A stretch of DNA of 33,926 nucleotides. Source: CAZSDP01 sp964605665 (GTDB lineage Bacteria; Planctomycetota; UBA8108; UBA1146). The stretch spans positions 1 to 33,926 of the forward strand of contig CAZSDP010000036.1 of the NCBI GenBank assembly GCA_964605665.1, written 5' to 3'. Below the pieces are notes generated by a model, which made no database searches, was not told where the DNA came from, and was given only the letters and a program-made list of their open reading frames with translations. Made by a program: the position numbers and the translations under genes. Positions 7,443-16,578 of the stretch are shown in pieces (position 1 is the stretch's first letter; each line of letters opens with the position of its first letter).

Positions 7443-9263
7443 ATGTTTTCACCAGTCATGTTGGCAACATTGTGGCTCGCGATTCTCGGAGGAAGCGTCG
7501 TTTCTGACGACGCGCCGACCTGGGAATCTCTCGCCGAGCACTCGACACCACAGTGGTTCCAAGATGCCAAATTTGGCATTTTCATTCACTGGGGAGTTTA
7601 TTCGGTTCCTGCGTTCTGTGACACGAGCACCTACAGCGAGTGGTATCAGTACTGGTATAACACCAACAGCCATGGTGGAAAGGTCCGTGACTTTCACCAC
7701 CGTTGGTATGGGGAAGATTTCGAGTATCGTGAGTTTGCCCCGATGTTTCGCGCTGAATTTTTCGATCCAGATGAGTGGGCAAAAATCTTTCAGCGATCGG
7801 GTGCAAAGTACATGGTGATCACCAGCAAGCATCATGACGGCTTCTGCTTGTGGCCGAGCGACATCGCGAGCGAAGTAAGAGGCTATCCATGGGATAGTGT
7901 GGTGACGGGACCGAAGAGAGATCTTCTCGGAGAGCTATTCGAGTCGTGTCGGAAGTTCGGGGTGCGGCCAGGGCTCTATTACTCCTTCTTGGAATGGAAC
8001 AGCCCGCTCTATCCGAAGGACATTCCTACCTACGTCGACCAGGTGATGTTTCCGCAGATTCGTGACCTCATCACCCGTTATCAGCCCGACGTCTTCTGGC
8101 CTGACGGGGAGTGGGACTATCCCGACAAGGCTTGGCGTTCGACGGAGATTCTCGATTGGATCTACCGTAACGCAGAGAACCCGGAGACGATCGCGGTCAA
8201 TGACCGGTGGGGAAAAGGCCTCCGCGGGCAAGTCGGGGACTACTCGACCACCGAGTATGGAAGTCTCGGCAATTCCTCGGGAAAGGGGATGCGAGACAAT
8301 CGGCCCTTCGAAGAGTGCCGGGGGATCGGGCACTCTTTCGCGTTCAATCGAGCAGAGGGATATGACATCTACTCGTCTCGCCAGGAATGCGTTCAGATGT
8401 TGGTCGACCTCGTCTCGAAAGGCGGAAATCTACTCCTCGATATCGGGCCGACCGCAGATGGAAGAATTCCTCTCATCATGGTGGATCGACTCTTGGCGAT
8501 GGGGAGGTGGCTGGAGACTCATGGGGAGTCGATCTACGGGACCACGCGTGGTGTGTTACCACCGACATCGTGGGGGCGTTCTACCACCAAGGGGAACAAC
8601 CTCTACCTTCACATCTTCGATTGGCCCGCCGATGATCGACTCGTGATTTCGGGATTGGAAACCCCGATCAACGGAGCGACTTTCCTCGGTGACCGTATTC
8701 CCGATCGATTGCTCGAGGTCGCGACCGATGATTCCGAAGTGACGATTTCGCTCAAAGGGCTCCATCCATCGGATCTCGTCAGCGTGGTCAAATTGGCATT
8801 CGATTCGCCTCCAGAGTTCGATCATTCGATACGCCCGACAGCTGACGGTTCTTTGATCGCACCGGCATTGCGAGCGATGATCAATGGGGGACAGCTCCGT
8901 CTCGAGACTCATACCGATCCTGCCGGTGAGAGTCGTCCGAATCTCGGCTATTGGAGTGACACCATCTCGACGGCAACGTGGGACTTTGCGATGGAATCTG
9001 GAAAGAGATATCGCTTGGAGATGGAAACTGCGGTCGCAACCGAAGCTGCGGGAGGAACTCTAGAGGTTCGGCTGGGTGATCAATTGCGGACCTTTGCCGT
9101 AACCGATTCGACGGGGGGCTGGAATCGTTTTGAGTGGCGCGGTTATGGCGATTGGACCGTGGATGAGATCGAAGGCTCGATTCCTCTTCAGCTCAGAGCA
9201 ATTGATCCGGGTCCTGTTGCCTTGATGAACATCCGAACGGTTCGTTGGGTGCCAGTGGATTGA
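7443..9263 (+). CDS. Secreted alpha-L-fucosidase, GH29
   Basis: A 606-residue enzyme predicted to hydrolyse alpha-linked L-fucose from glycans by the retaining GH29 mechanism. Residues 1-21 form a signal peptide (short hydrophobic core, ending near GGSVVSDDAP), so it acts outside the cytoplasm. GH29 landmarks follow: WFQDAKFGIFIHWGVYSVPA at about 38-57, ITSKHHDGFCLWPS at about 126-139, and the nucleophile-bearing strand DVFWPDGEWD at 216-225, with Asp221 as the expected nucleophile and Glu223 a nearby acid candidate. SKGGNLLLDIGPTADG, a conserved GH29 block, closes the barrel. The C-terminal region (about 460-606) looks like a beta-sandwich accessory domain. It fits a planctomycete that feeds on sulfated or fucosylated algal polysaccharide, though no sulfatase is in the window. 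It has its own strong ribosome-binding site and is probably a separate transcript. Confidence 0.93.
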   Translation: MFSPVMLATLWLAILGGSVVSDDAPTWESLAEHSTPQWFQDAKFGIFIHWGVYSVPAFCDTSTYSEWYQYWYNTNSHGGKVRDFHHRWYGEDFEYREFAPMFRAEFFDPDEWAKIFQRSGAKYMVITSKHHDGFCLWPSDIASEVRGYPWDSVVTGPKRDLLGELFESCRKFGVRPGLYYSFLEWNSPLYPKDIPTYVDQVMFPQIRDLITRYQPDVFWPDGEWDYPDKAWRSTEILDWIYRNAENPETIAVNDRWGKGLRGQVGDYSTTEYGSLGNSSGKGMRDNRPFEECRGIGHSFAFNRAEGYDIYSSRQECVQMLVDLVSKGGNLLLDIGPTADGRIPLIMVDRLLAMGRWLETHGESIYGTTRGVLPPTSWGRSTTKGNNLYLHIFDWPADDRLVISGLETPINGATFLGDRIPDRLLEVATDDSEVTISLKGLHPSDLVSVVKLAFDSPPEFDHSIRPTADGSLIAPALRAMINGGQLRLETHTDPAGESRPNLGYWSDTISTATWDFAMESGKRYRLEMETAVATEAAGGTLEVRLGDQLRTFAVTDSTGGWNRFEWRGYGDWTVDEIEGSIPLQLRAIDPGPVALMNIRTVRWVPVD

Positions 9264-9307
9264 AAGTGAGAGTCGGATCGACGACTCGCCCACGATGGCA
9301 GGAACAT

Positions 9308-9339
9308 AAAAAGGCCACCGGCCCCTAGAGACCGGTGGC
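9308..9339 (-). terminator. Rho-independent terminator of the giant oxidase gene
   Basis: A perfect 8-base inverted repeat, GCCACCGG at 9314-9321 and CCGGTGGC at 9332-9339, with a 10-base loop. It is followed on the minus strand by five U residues (AAAAA at 9308-9312 on the plus strand). It lies about 36 bases beyond the minus-strand stop at 9375. On the plus strand the stem has no T tract, so it should serve the oxidase rather than the converging fucosidase gene. Confidence 0.8.
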
Positions 9340-9374
9340 ACACACCCCCACTCGCGGCTTTGCGACATGTGGAC

Positions 9375-12300
9375 CTAGGGACAACCGATATGGTTGTCAC
9401 AGGTCAGCCCATCGCTCGTCACGTCCGCGATACAGTTGCCATTTCCTTGGGGTGATGCACCACCCGCAAACAGGAAGAGCAGAACTGTAATTGGATCAGA
9501 AACATCAATTTTACCGTCGTCATTTGAATCGTGAGCATCGTAGCAGAGGCTCGCATTGCCGTTGAAAATGACTGCTAGCGTCGAGGAAACATCCGAGATG
9601 TCGAGCATCGTGTCTCCATTCACGTCTCCTCGGATGAATGTGATCGGTGCAGTCGCAGTGCAGCAGCTGCTCGGGATCGGATCTCCGCAGAGAGTCGTTC
9701 CACTGACGCAAACATCGAATGTTCCGCTGGCCGGAACTGGAACTGTTGCGGCATTGGTTGTACCGGGAACAGTCGCCAAGGTCTGGCCAGCAACCTGAAC
9801 GTGAAGGACACTGTAGTCCCCATTGTTTTGCCAGGAGACAGTCAGGTTGAGTGTCACTGGGTTTACAGAACAGGCCACCTGGGTCACGCCTGCGGTATTG
9901 ATTCCATCGCAATCGGCCAGTGTGCAGCTTGCGAGGCTTTCGACGCCTCCAATCGTACCCACGACGCAGAGTTGACTATTTGCCGCGGGCAACGAGAAGG
10001 GCACCAGCGTTGCTGTTCCGTCGAGGGTGGCGAGCGGTACTCCATTGAGGAGCACGGCGATGCTGTCGTACACCACTGACGACGACCAGCTTGCCGACAT
10101 GATGCAAGTACATGGATCGACAACACTCACACTCAGATTGGAAACTGGTGGTGGTGTGAAGGTGACGATGCAACTTGTCGCAGGAACCGGTTCTCCACAG
10201 ATCGAGGAACCAAGCACTTCTATCGTGTGAATGCCATATCCCGTAGAAACGGTCGCATTGGTGGCGTTACCAGAGAGAGTGAGCACTGAGTTTCCGTTGA
10301 GTCGCACTTCAAGGCTCGAATATTGACTCGTATTGGTCCACGAGAGGTCAGTGCTCAGCGTGACGGGATTATCGACACATGTGAGATTTCCGATCGATGA
10401 TGCGCTGACGACGGGGACTGCAAAAGTTGCGCAGGTGGCGGTTGTTTCCAGTCCCAGCACTGTTCCGACCAGGCAGATTTCCGAAGAGCTGCCGGGAGTG
10501 ATGGCGAATCCAATCGAAGTCGCATTGCCCGGCAAGGTTCCGAAGAATCCGCCGTCGATGAACACCGTGATGAACTCATAAGGCGAGTTGTTGCTCCAAG
10601 AAGCACTCAGCAGACCATTGCATTGGTTTTCGAGAATCGCCCCGAGTGATGAAATTGGCGCAGGTTGAACGGTTGCACTGCAGCCAATCGCATCGGAAGT
10701 GACGCCGGCGATGATGCATGTGAGGTTCCACGAATGTGGGCCCACTCCAGCTTCGGTGTCATGGTAGGTGGTCATAGCACCTGGGAGGGAGGCGATGATC
10801 GTTCCATTGCGACGGATCACAATCGTGTCAAACCCGCCCGGAACGTTCGGTAGGCTCCAATTCAGGGTGACGATCGTGGCATTTGCTTGGCAGGTGAGGT
10901 CCGTTGCGCTCGGGGGAGCGACCTGCGCATTGCAAGTGACCGGTGTCGACGGTAGCTCAGCATTGAACGTGATCACCTCGTATTGGTAACTACCGGAGGG
11001 TAATCCAAGGTCGCTGAAGTTCGTGGTTTGCGGTGGGAGATTTGCGATCAACACTCCTCCGCGATAGATCTCGATACCGAGGTAATCATCTCCAGTATTG
11101 GTCCATGACAATTCCACACCGTCGAGACTACCGGTACAGGTCAAGTCGCCGACCGGTTGCGCCGGAACACGCGCGTAGGGATTGACGCGGAAGATTCCCC
11201 AGGATCCGCCAGAGAAGGCGAAGTTACTGTGCGAGCGGTAGAGGTAGTCACCCGAGGCTCGCGCTGCACCTCCTGCGACGGTGTACAAGTTGAGATGGGT
11301 TCCGGCGGTGATGTTGCCAGCAGTTCCGCTGGTGGTCGAAGTCGGATTGAAGCCGATTTTCGTGGAGTCATCGATCCACGGCTGAGTTTGCCAATTGTGG
11401 TTCGAGACGGTGAATGCGCGAGGGCTGAAGGCCTGCCCTGCGGCTTGGGAGACTCGGAACATTACCGGAGTTCCCGCATTTACTTCACAGACAGGGGTGG
11501 CCGGATCTCCGCAGGGAAGCCCTCCGCATCCGAAGAGCGGCTCGACGGAGCTGAGGGCATGAGTTTGATCGAGTGCGGACATTTGGACCCATGGTGAAGG
11601 ATTCGTAACTCCCAGTCGGGCCCAGAGTGGCTCGGTGGCGTAGTTGATACCTTCGAAATTCTTGAGAGTGGATCCTTCGATCAAGACACCGTTTTGCCGT
11701 TGGACTTGAGGCATAGAGTTCATCATTTGAAGGACGAATTCTCGATAGAGGAGCTCTCCATTGGCATCGTAGATATCTGCTTCGAAGCCACCTTTCTTTG
11801 CGAGCCCCGTATCGACATCGACCCAAGTAGAACCTTCAGGTTCCACCACGCAAACGCCATAGAGTCCATGGGTATAGTGACCATCTTGGTCACCCATGCT
11901 GCGTAGGTTGGTGACCCCGTATTCAACGGGAGTCCAGGTGACGGCACCATTGATGTCGCTCTTGATTTCACCGGCGTACCAGGCGAATTGGCGCACTCCC
12001 CCTGTTCCTACGAGAGTGTCTGGATTTCGTCCCACCGCACTTCCACCGGAAACTCCCATGTCGTATGAGAGTAACTGGGGCTGCAAGCCGACTCGGCTAG
12101 ATCCAGTGACGATTCCGGGAAAATCTGGAAGCACCGCCGGGAGGAAGTTTCGAAGAGTGACTTCGATACAATCGCCAGCATTCACACGCATCACCAGGGG
12201 CTCCAAATTCTGGAGACCGTTCATGATGTCGGGAACCTGATCAGAGTGGACGAAGACGAGGCCGTTCGGATCTCGCCAACCGAACTTGTCACTCAAGACC

Positions 12301-15300
12301 ATTCCAGGCGCTCCGACGAGGTCTTCAGCGCGCCACGCTTCGATTTGGAAGGCCTTTTTTGGTGGCGCATCTGGCCCAGTTGGGCAGAAACCCAAGGAGA
12401 GGGGATGCGTTGCTCGGTTTGACCAGTCAGAGTTGTTGGGCAGCGATTGAAGCGTGGGCTGTGCCGCATGATGGCTGCGGATGAGTCCCCACATCCCGCC
12501 CAGCAGATCAGGGCCAGTGAGACTTCCTGTGAGATAGTCGGTTTTTTCATTGGTTGTGGTCGTATGGAGGAGTCCATCCCCGAGAACGAACTCCATTTCG
12601 AAATGCTCAGAGATTCCATACTGTTGCATGTTCGTGTAGCCGGAGTTGGGATTGGAAGGTTCTTGTAGCCAACGCGCGCCCTGCACTCCAAAGCTGTGCT
12701 GTTCCAAATTGGCTCCGTGAGCGAGTCGAATCGAAATGGGGTCACCAGGGTAGGCGTTCCCGATAAACGAATTTGGTTCACCATTTGTCAGCGTTGAGAA
12801 CAAGAGGGAATCGGCGTTGCTCAGCGTTGGAGTGAGCGGCTGATTTCGGTAGTTGATCGTAACTGAGCCGCCGCCGGTTGAGATCGCTTCCGGGGTGTTG
12901 AGACCATTGGGTGGCTCGACCGGCAGGTTGAACTCGTCATACGTTGGCATCAGGTCGCCGGTTTCGAACACGAATTCTCGGGTCGAATTCAGTCCATCCA
13001 AGATGTTCGCTGCCCAGTTGGTCGGTCCACCGTCAGCTCGGGTTGCCATCGGGGTTCCATCGGGAAGTGTCCAAGTGGAGTCGGTCGGTTCGACGACTAG
13101 GAGCGCGTAGAGTCCATGTTGTTGGTGGGAACTTGGAGCGAAGTGGTCGTGGGTGAAGACGGTACGAATCGTACGGTCTTCTCCGGCGTTGTTGACAAGT
13201 GGATCCGCCCACCACCTCTGAATAGTCGTCTGAGCACCAACCCAAGCGTCACTTGGACCTGGTCCGAAGAAAGGATGGACTTCAGGGGTGAGTAATGTTG
13301 CCCCGGGCACGTCGACCACGCCGTCACCGTTGAAATCAACGAATTGGTTGTGGGCATTGATCCGCTCTCGGACCTCTTCGGGAGAAAAAGTGCCGTCTTC
13401 ATAGTTCCATCCGTTTCCGGCACCGTCAGATGAGGTGACGTCGAATTTCACCAGATGGATGTGCTGACCGATGATGTCGGTCGGGGTGAAGATTTGGTAG
13501 TCGTCTAGATTGAGGTTGTTCGGCATCAGGTTGGTCGCTTTGTAGACGACGCAATCTCCGGAGTTGGCCCGGAAAATGAGGGGCTGCGGGGTCCGGGTAC
13601 CATCCAATGTCGGAAAGACATCCTCGTTGAGGACTGCGATGCGGGCTTGCCGATCGTGCCAGCCGAGTTGGTTGATGGTCATGTCGAATTGGATGTATGC
13701 CGCTTGGTAGGTCCGCTCGGGCGTTGAGCGTACACTTCCATCCCCGGCCACGAAAGTTGGTGGGCAAGGGTCGGAGTATGGGGCTCCCGGTTTTGGCGGA
13801 AGACCATTGACCAAGAAGTGTCCGCTCGTCCCGGCGGAGTCGAAACTCGGATAACCGATCGCAGGCCACCCATGTTCGGTGACGACGGGAACTGCCGGGC
13901 CAAGTTCTGGATTTGGGTTCAAGAGTCCCGCATGGAAATCCATCGCCGCGGCTTCTTCGGGCGTTCCTGTCGCTGGGAGGAATTGCAATTCCGCGGAGTC
14001 GATGCGCCGTGCAAATCCCACCGCGTTCGGGTTGGATCCTCCAGCAGCCACCCTCTGGTAAACCGGATCACTGGTGTAGTGTTCTGAGATGGCCAAGAGA
14101 CCATCGGTCACGGTTGCGTTCTGAACATAGTGACGGGGAAGTCCCCCGTCATGTTCGACGTCGAAGGGAGGCTGTGGTGCCCGTCTTCCTGCCGTTCCTG
14201 CGATGAAGAAGGGGTAACCTTGGTGAGCAGGGCTCGGCATCGGAGGCTGAATCAGACCCGGAATTGGCACGATCGCCGGGTTACTTGTCCCGCCAGCGAT
14301 TTCGTAGTCGGGAAGATTGCGATCAGGTTGACCATTTTCGAAGACGTCGTGAGTTCTCCACAGTTCCCACATCCCCTGAGCAAAGTGAGGATAGAGGTGG
14401 CAGTGGAAGATCGAGTCTCCCGGCATCAGATTGCGGTTTCCACCTCCTCCGTAATTGATCTCGTAGCTGTAGGCAGTGCCGGGTGAGATCGATTGGGAGT
14501 CGAGGTAGGTCGAGTTTTCATCATTTGGAGCGAAGAGCCACTGGTGAGCGTGCAAGTGGAAGACGTGCGTCATCGACCCAATGTGAATGTTCTCGAAGCG
14601 AACCGGATCACCAACGTAAGAGTGGTGGACGTTCGAAGGATCGTGCGGATATTGCTCCTGGGTGGCTTGGCCAGTGAGAACGTCCTTCAAGATCGGCATC
14701 GCAGGGTCGCCATTGACCCATGACTCGAGGAAGAATTCTTCGAACTTGCACTCGCCGCAGTCTTTGCCGGGACCTTCTCCACGACGAACCGCAATGATTT
14801 CTGCCCCCATTCCGGCGCAGCCGTAATTGATAGCAAATCCGTCGCGAACGCCCTTGAAGAGAGAGTCATTCTCCAACTCTGCGTAGGCTTGCATGATCGC
14901 GATGTCGTCATGAAATATGACCGTGAATTCGCGATACCATTCTCCAGACGTTCCCGATGGAGGTCTTGATTCGGTCTGTGGAGGACCGGCAAAGCCGGAG
15001 ATGATCGCATTGAGGTCTGAGTAGATCAGTTCGTTGTTGTCATTCAGCATGCGGAGGACAGGAGTGCCATCGGGATAAGTCGCGTTGTAGTCGATGGTCG
15101 GGGTCCCGTTAGGATTCTGTCCGGTGGTCGCGGCCGCGAGGACTGAAGAGTGGACCTGTGAACGGTACCAAGTCGATCCTGCGGGCTCGACGACGATCGC
15201 GCCAAAGAGACCATGTGCTTGTGATCCACCGCTGCCTTCTCCACCAGAGGAGCTGACCAGACTATTGATCGCGTATGAGCCACGCTTCGCTGCATACCAA

Positions 15301-15788
15301 GTAAACGTGGCGCTATCTCCTGGCTGAACAGGGGCACTCGAGTTTAGTCCAATTGAGCTGATGCTCATCGAGCCCTGAGCGAGTTCCATTCCGGCGGCAT
15401 TCATGCTCACCGATCTGGTTCTGATGTCTGTGAAGAGGAAGGGATCGAGGAGGTTGGTGAGAGTGATTTGGATGCAATCTCCTTCATTGACCCTCAAGGT
15501 GAGTGGGCGAGGGCGAATGTCGGTTTTTAATCTCACATCACCTGGGGTTACCGTGGCCCCGAGCTCTGGTTCTACATCGCGTTCGAGCGCAAACATCATC
15601 CCCGCGGGGTCAAACGCTCCGAATCGGTTGTAGAAGATCGGTTGATCGAGGGCGACAACCGATGCCGTAATCGTGTTTGTGCACGGCAGTGGGTAAAACT
15701 CGGGATCTGCACCGGCTCCGCCTGCAAATAAGGAAGAGCTGTTCAGGGTACTCAAGACGATCAAGAAGATAGCTAGGACGACCCGCAT
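9375..15788 (-). CDS. Giant secreted six-cupredoxin multicopper oxidase with Fn3-like repeats and dockerin
   Basis: A 2137-residue secreted protein. The ATG at 15788 follows GGAGGGAG and opens a signal peptide (MRVVLAIFLIVLSTLN). Six cupredoxin-like domains follow at roughly 30-205, 285-480, 690-905, 940-1110, 1145-1320 and 1350-1537. Copper ligands appear only in domains 2 and 3: HxxHxH at His408/411/413 and HCHxxxHxxxGM at 462-473 (Cys463) in domain 2; HIH at 776-778 and HDH at 880-882 in domain 3. Together these supply a full type 1 site and a trinuclear cluster, but in permuted order. Domains 1, 4, 5 and 6 keep framework remnants (HGLFGAIVVEP, GGMWGLIRS, HGLYGVCVVEP, GGSWGIFRV) without the ligands. 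Residues about 1545-2047 hold six Cys-containing Fn3-like repeats, and 2048-2137 a dockerin-like module with two calcium loops (from Asp2055 and Asp2087). A MnxG-like metal oxidase is the best guess; the substrate is unproven. Confidence 0.85.
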   Translation of the reverse strand: MRVVLAIFLIVLSTLNSSSLFAGGAGADPEFYPLPCTNTITASVVALDQPIFYNRFGAFDPAGMMFALERDVEPELGATVTPGDVRLKTDIRPRPLTLRVNEGDCIQITLTNLLDPFLFTDIRTRSVSMNAAGMELAQGSMSISSIGLNSSAPVQPGDSATFTWYAAKRGSYAINSLVSSSGGEGSGGSQAHGLFGAIVVEPAGSTWYRSQVHSSVLAAATTGQNPNGTPTIDYNATYPDGTPVLRMLNDNNELIYSDLNAIISGFAGPPQTESRPPSGTSGEWYREFTVIFHDDIAIMQAYAELENDSLFKGVRDGFAINYGCAGMGAEIIAVRRGEGPGKDCGECKFEEFFLESWVNGDPAMPILKDVLTGQATQEQYPHDPSNVHHSYVGDPVRFENIHIGSMTHVFHLHAHQWLFAPNDENSTYLDSQSISPGTAYSYEINYGGGGNRNLMPGDSIFHCHLYPHFAQGMWELWRTHDVFENGQPDRNLPDYEIAGGTSNPAIVPIPGLIQPPMPSPAHQGYPFFIAGTAGRRAPQPPFDVEHDGGLPRHYVQNATVTDGLLAISEHYTSDPVYQRVAAGGSNPNAVGFARRIDSAELQFLPATGTPEEAAAMDFHAGLLNPNPELGPAVPVVTEHGWPAIGYPSFDSAGTSGHFLVNGLPPKPGAPYSDPCPPTFVAGDGSVRSTPERTYQAAYIQFDMTINQLGWHDRQARIAVLNEDVFPTLDGTRTPQPLIFRANSGDCVVYKATNLMPNNLNLDDYQIFTPTDIIGQHIHLVKFDVTSSDGAGNGWNYEDGTFSPEEVRERINAHNQFVDFNGDGVVDVPGATLLTPEVHPFFGPGPSDAWVGAQTTIQRWWADPLVNNAGEDRTIRTVFTHDHFAPSSHQQHGLYALLVVEPTDSTWTLPDGTPMATRADGGPTNWAANILDGLNSTREFVFETGDLMPTYDEFNLPVEPPNGLNTPEAISTGGGSVTINYRNQPLTPTLSNADSLLFSTLTNGEPNSFIGNAYPGDPISIRLAHGANLEQHSFGVQGARWLQEPSNPNSGYTNMQQYGISEHFEMEFVLGDGLLHTTTTNEKTDYLTGSLTGPDLLGGMWGLIRSHHAAQPTLQSLPNNSDWSNRATHPLSLGFCPTGPDAPPKKAFQIEAWRAEDLVGAPGMVLSDKFGWRDPNGLVFVHSDQVPDIMNGLQNLEPLVMRVNAGDCIEVTLRNFLPAVLPDFPGIVTGSSRVGLQPQLLSYDMGVSGGSAVGRNPDTLVGTGGVRQFAWYAGEIKSDINGAVTWTPVEYGVTNLRSMGDQDGHYTHGLYGVCVVEPEGSTWVDVDTGLAKKGGFEADIYDANGELLYREFVLQMMNSMPQVQRQNGVLIEGSTLKNFEGINYATEPLWARLGVTNPSPWVQMSALDQTHALSSVEPLFGCGGLPCGDPATPVCEVNAGTPVMFRVSQAAGQAFSPRAFTVSNHNWQTQPWIDDSTKIGFNPTSTTSGTAGNITAGTHLNLYTVAGGAARASGDYLYRSHSNFAFSGGSWGIFRVNPYARVPAQPVGDLTCTGSLDGVELSWTNTGDDYLGIEIYRGGVLIANLPPQTTNFSDLGLPSGSYQYEVITFNAELPSTPVTCNAQVAPPSATDLTCQANATIVTLNWSLPNVPGGFDTIVIRRNGTIIASLPGAMTTYHDTEAGVGPHSWNLTCIIAGVTSDAIGCSATVQPAPISSLGAILENQCNGLLSASWSNNSPYEFITVFIDGGFFGTLPGNATSIGFAITPGSSSEICLVGTVLGLETTATCATFAVPVVSASSIGNLTCVDNPVTLSTDLSWTNTSQYSSLEVRLNGNSVLTLSGNATNATVSTGYGIHTIEVLGSSICGEPVPATSCIVTFTPPPVSNLSVSVVDPCTCIMSASWSSSVVYDSIAVLLNGVPLATLDGTATLVPFSLPAANSQLCVVGTIGGVESLASCTLADCDGINTAGVTQVACSVNPVTLNLTVSWQNNGDYSVLHVQVAGQTLATVPGTTNAATVPVPASGTFDVCVSGTTLCGDPIPSSCCTATAPITFIRGDVNGDTMLDISDVSSTLAVIFNGNASLCYDAHDSNDDGKIDVSDPITVLLFLFAGGASPQGNGNCIADVTSDGLTCDNHIGCP
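9648..10655 (-). repeat. Duplicated pair of Fn3-like repeats inside the giant oxidase
   Basis: Fn3-like repeats 3 and 4 (coded by about 10158-10655) closely resemble repeats 5 and 6 (about 9648-10145). Repeats 3 and 5 share LLSASWSNN/IMSASWSSS and CLVGTVLGLE/CVVGTIGGVE. Repeats 4 and 6 share C-x-x-NPVTL, LSWTN/VSWQN and CGEPVPATSC/CGDPIPSSC. The spacing is about 170 residues, so the array probably grew by duplicating a two-domain unit. Confidence 0.7.
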
Positions 15789-15837
15789 GGGCGGTTCTCC
15801 CTCCAAGTGGAGCAGTGCTCGATAGCGCTCGCTCACT

Positions 15838-15855
15838 CCCGTATTGGTTTACGGG
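15838..15855 (-). other. Small palindrome in the giant oxidase leader
   Basis: CCCGTA at 15838-15843 and TACGGG at 15850-15855 form a perfect 6-base inverted repeat with a 6-base spacer, about 50 bases upstream of the oxidase ATG at 15788. It could be an operator half-site pair or a leader hairpin. It is short enough to occur by chance. Confidence 0.3.
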
Positions 15856-16370
15856 ATATACCTCGTTCAACCGGAACTCGTTTAACGCTTGCGGATCGGG
15901 GGGCGATCTGCGGCACAGTTCCCTTGAACGGAATCTGTACGGAAGAGGAGAGAGTTCCTTGTCTCCTGTGAAACGAAATAACCTTTGAGCAGTCTTGGAT
16001 GATCTTCGGGCCAGAAGTTTCAGCGCAGTGCGCTGGGGGACAGTTGGCCACCGATCTCGGGGAAGCAGGGCAATTTGAGGTGCCTTGCTTTCGGACTTCC
16101 CGAGCTCGATCCGATCATCAGCCTAAAGTTCTTCAAGGCAGCAGTTTTGGGTCGCCAGGTGCACGAGGAGTGACATACAAGTGCACGATCCTTCGTTAAC
16201 CTCTCGAGTGAAGAGGGGCTTGTAAACTCTCGGATCGACCCAGCTTTGAGCCTATGAAAATCGTATCGGTGACCGGTGATAAAGCAACGTTGTAAATACT
16301 TTTGTATAGGCCATCTATGGCGGGCAAGTCAGGTCGAGTATCAATGCTATACGGCATCGGTCATGAATTC

Positions 16371-16405
16371 GCGACTTTCCTGTCGGGGGAGGGTAGGAAA
16401 GTCGC
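16371..16405. other. Perfect 10-base inverted repeat
   Basis: GCGACTTTCC at 16371-16380 pairs exactly with GGAAAGTCGC at 16396-16405 across a 15-base G-rich loop. It lies about 175 bases past the stop of the PHP gene and 580 bases before the oxidase gene. Neither strand has a proper T tract after the stem (plus strand ATTTGTTAAT only), so it is at best a weak terminator; an operator or RNA-stability hairpin is equally possible. Confidence 0.55.
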
Positions 16406-16578
16406 ATTTGTTAATCGGGGTCTGTTGATGCTCCACGAATTGAAGCTGCGTTGAGATCGGAGCCGTCGACTCACGAGCTGCTGCTTGAAAATCGAGACAA
16501 GAGGTCCGGTGGTGCGACGTCTGCACACCAAGTGACCATCGCTCAAACGAGAGAGTGTTCTACAAGCCCGCCCTGCCG

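Larger units (their letters stand above)
15789..16578. other. Non-coding 790-base region upstream of the giant oxidase gene
   Basis: No convincing gene lies here on either strand; the short open frames lack ribosome-binding sites and recognisable products. It contains the leader of the giant oxidase gene (minus strand), a small palindrome at 15838-15855, an A+T-richer patch at about 16240-16325 that could hold a promoter (a TATACA-like hexamer on the minus strand, without a convincing -35), and a perfect 10-base inverted repeat at 16371-16405. It also holds the 3' flank of the PHP gene. Confidence 0.5.

Noticed and set aside
16371..16405. The 10-base inverted repeat as a rho-independent terminator
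   Set aside because: Neither strand has a run of T after the stem, and the loop is long; kept only as an unassigned inverted repeat.
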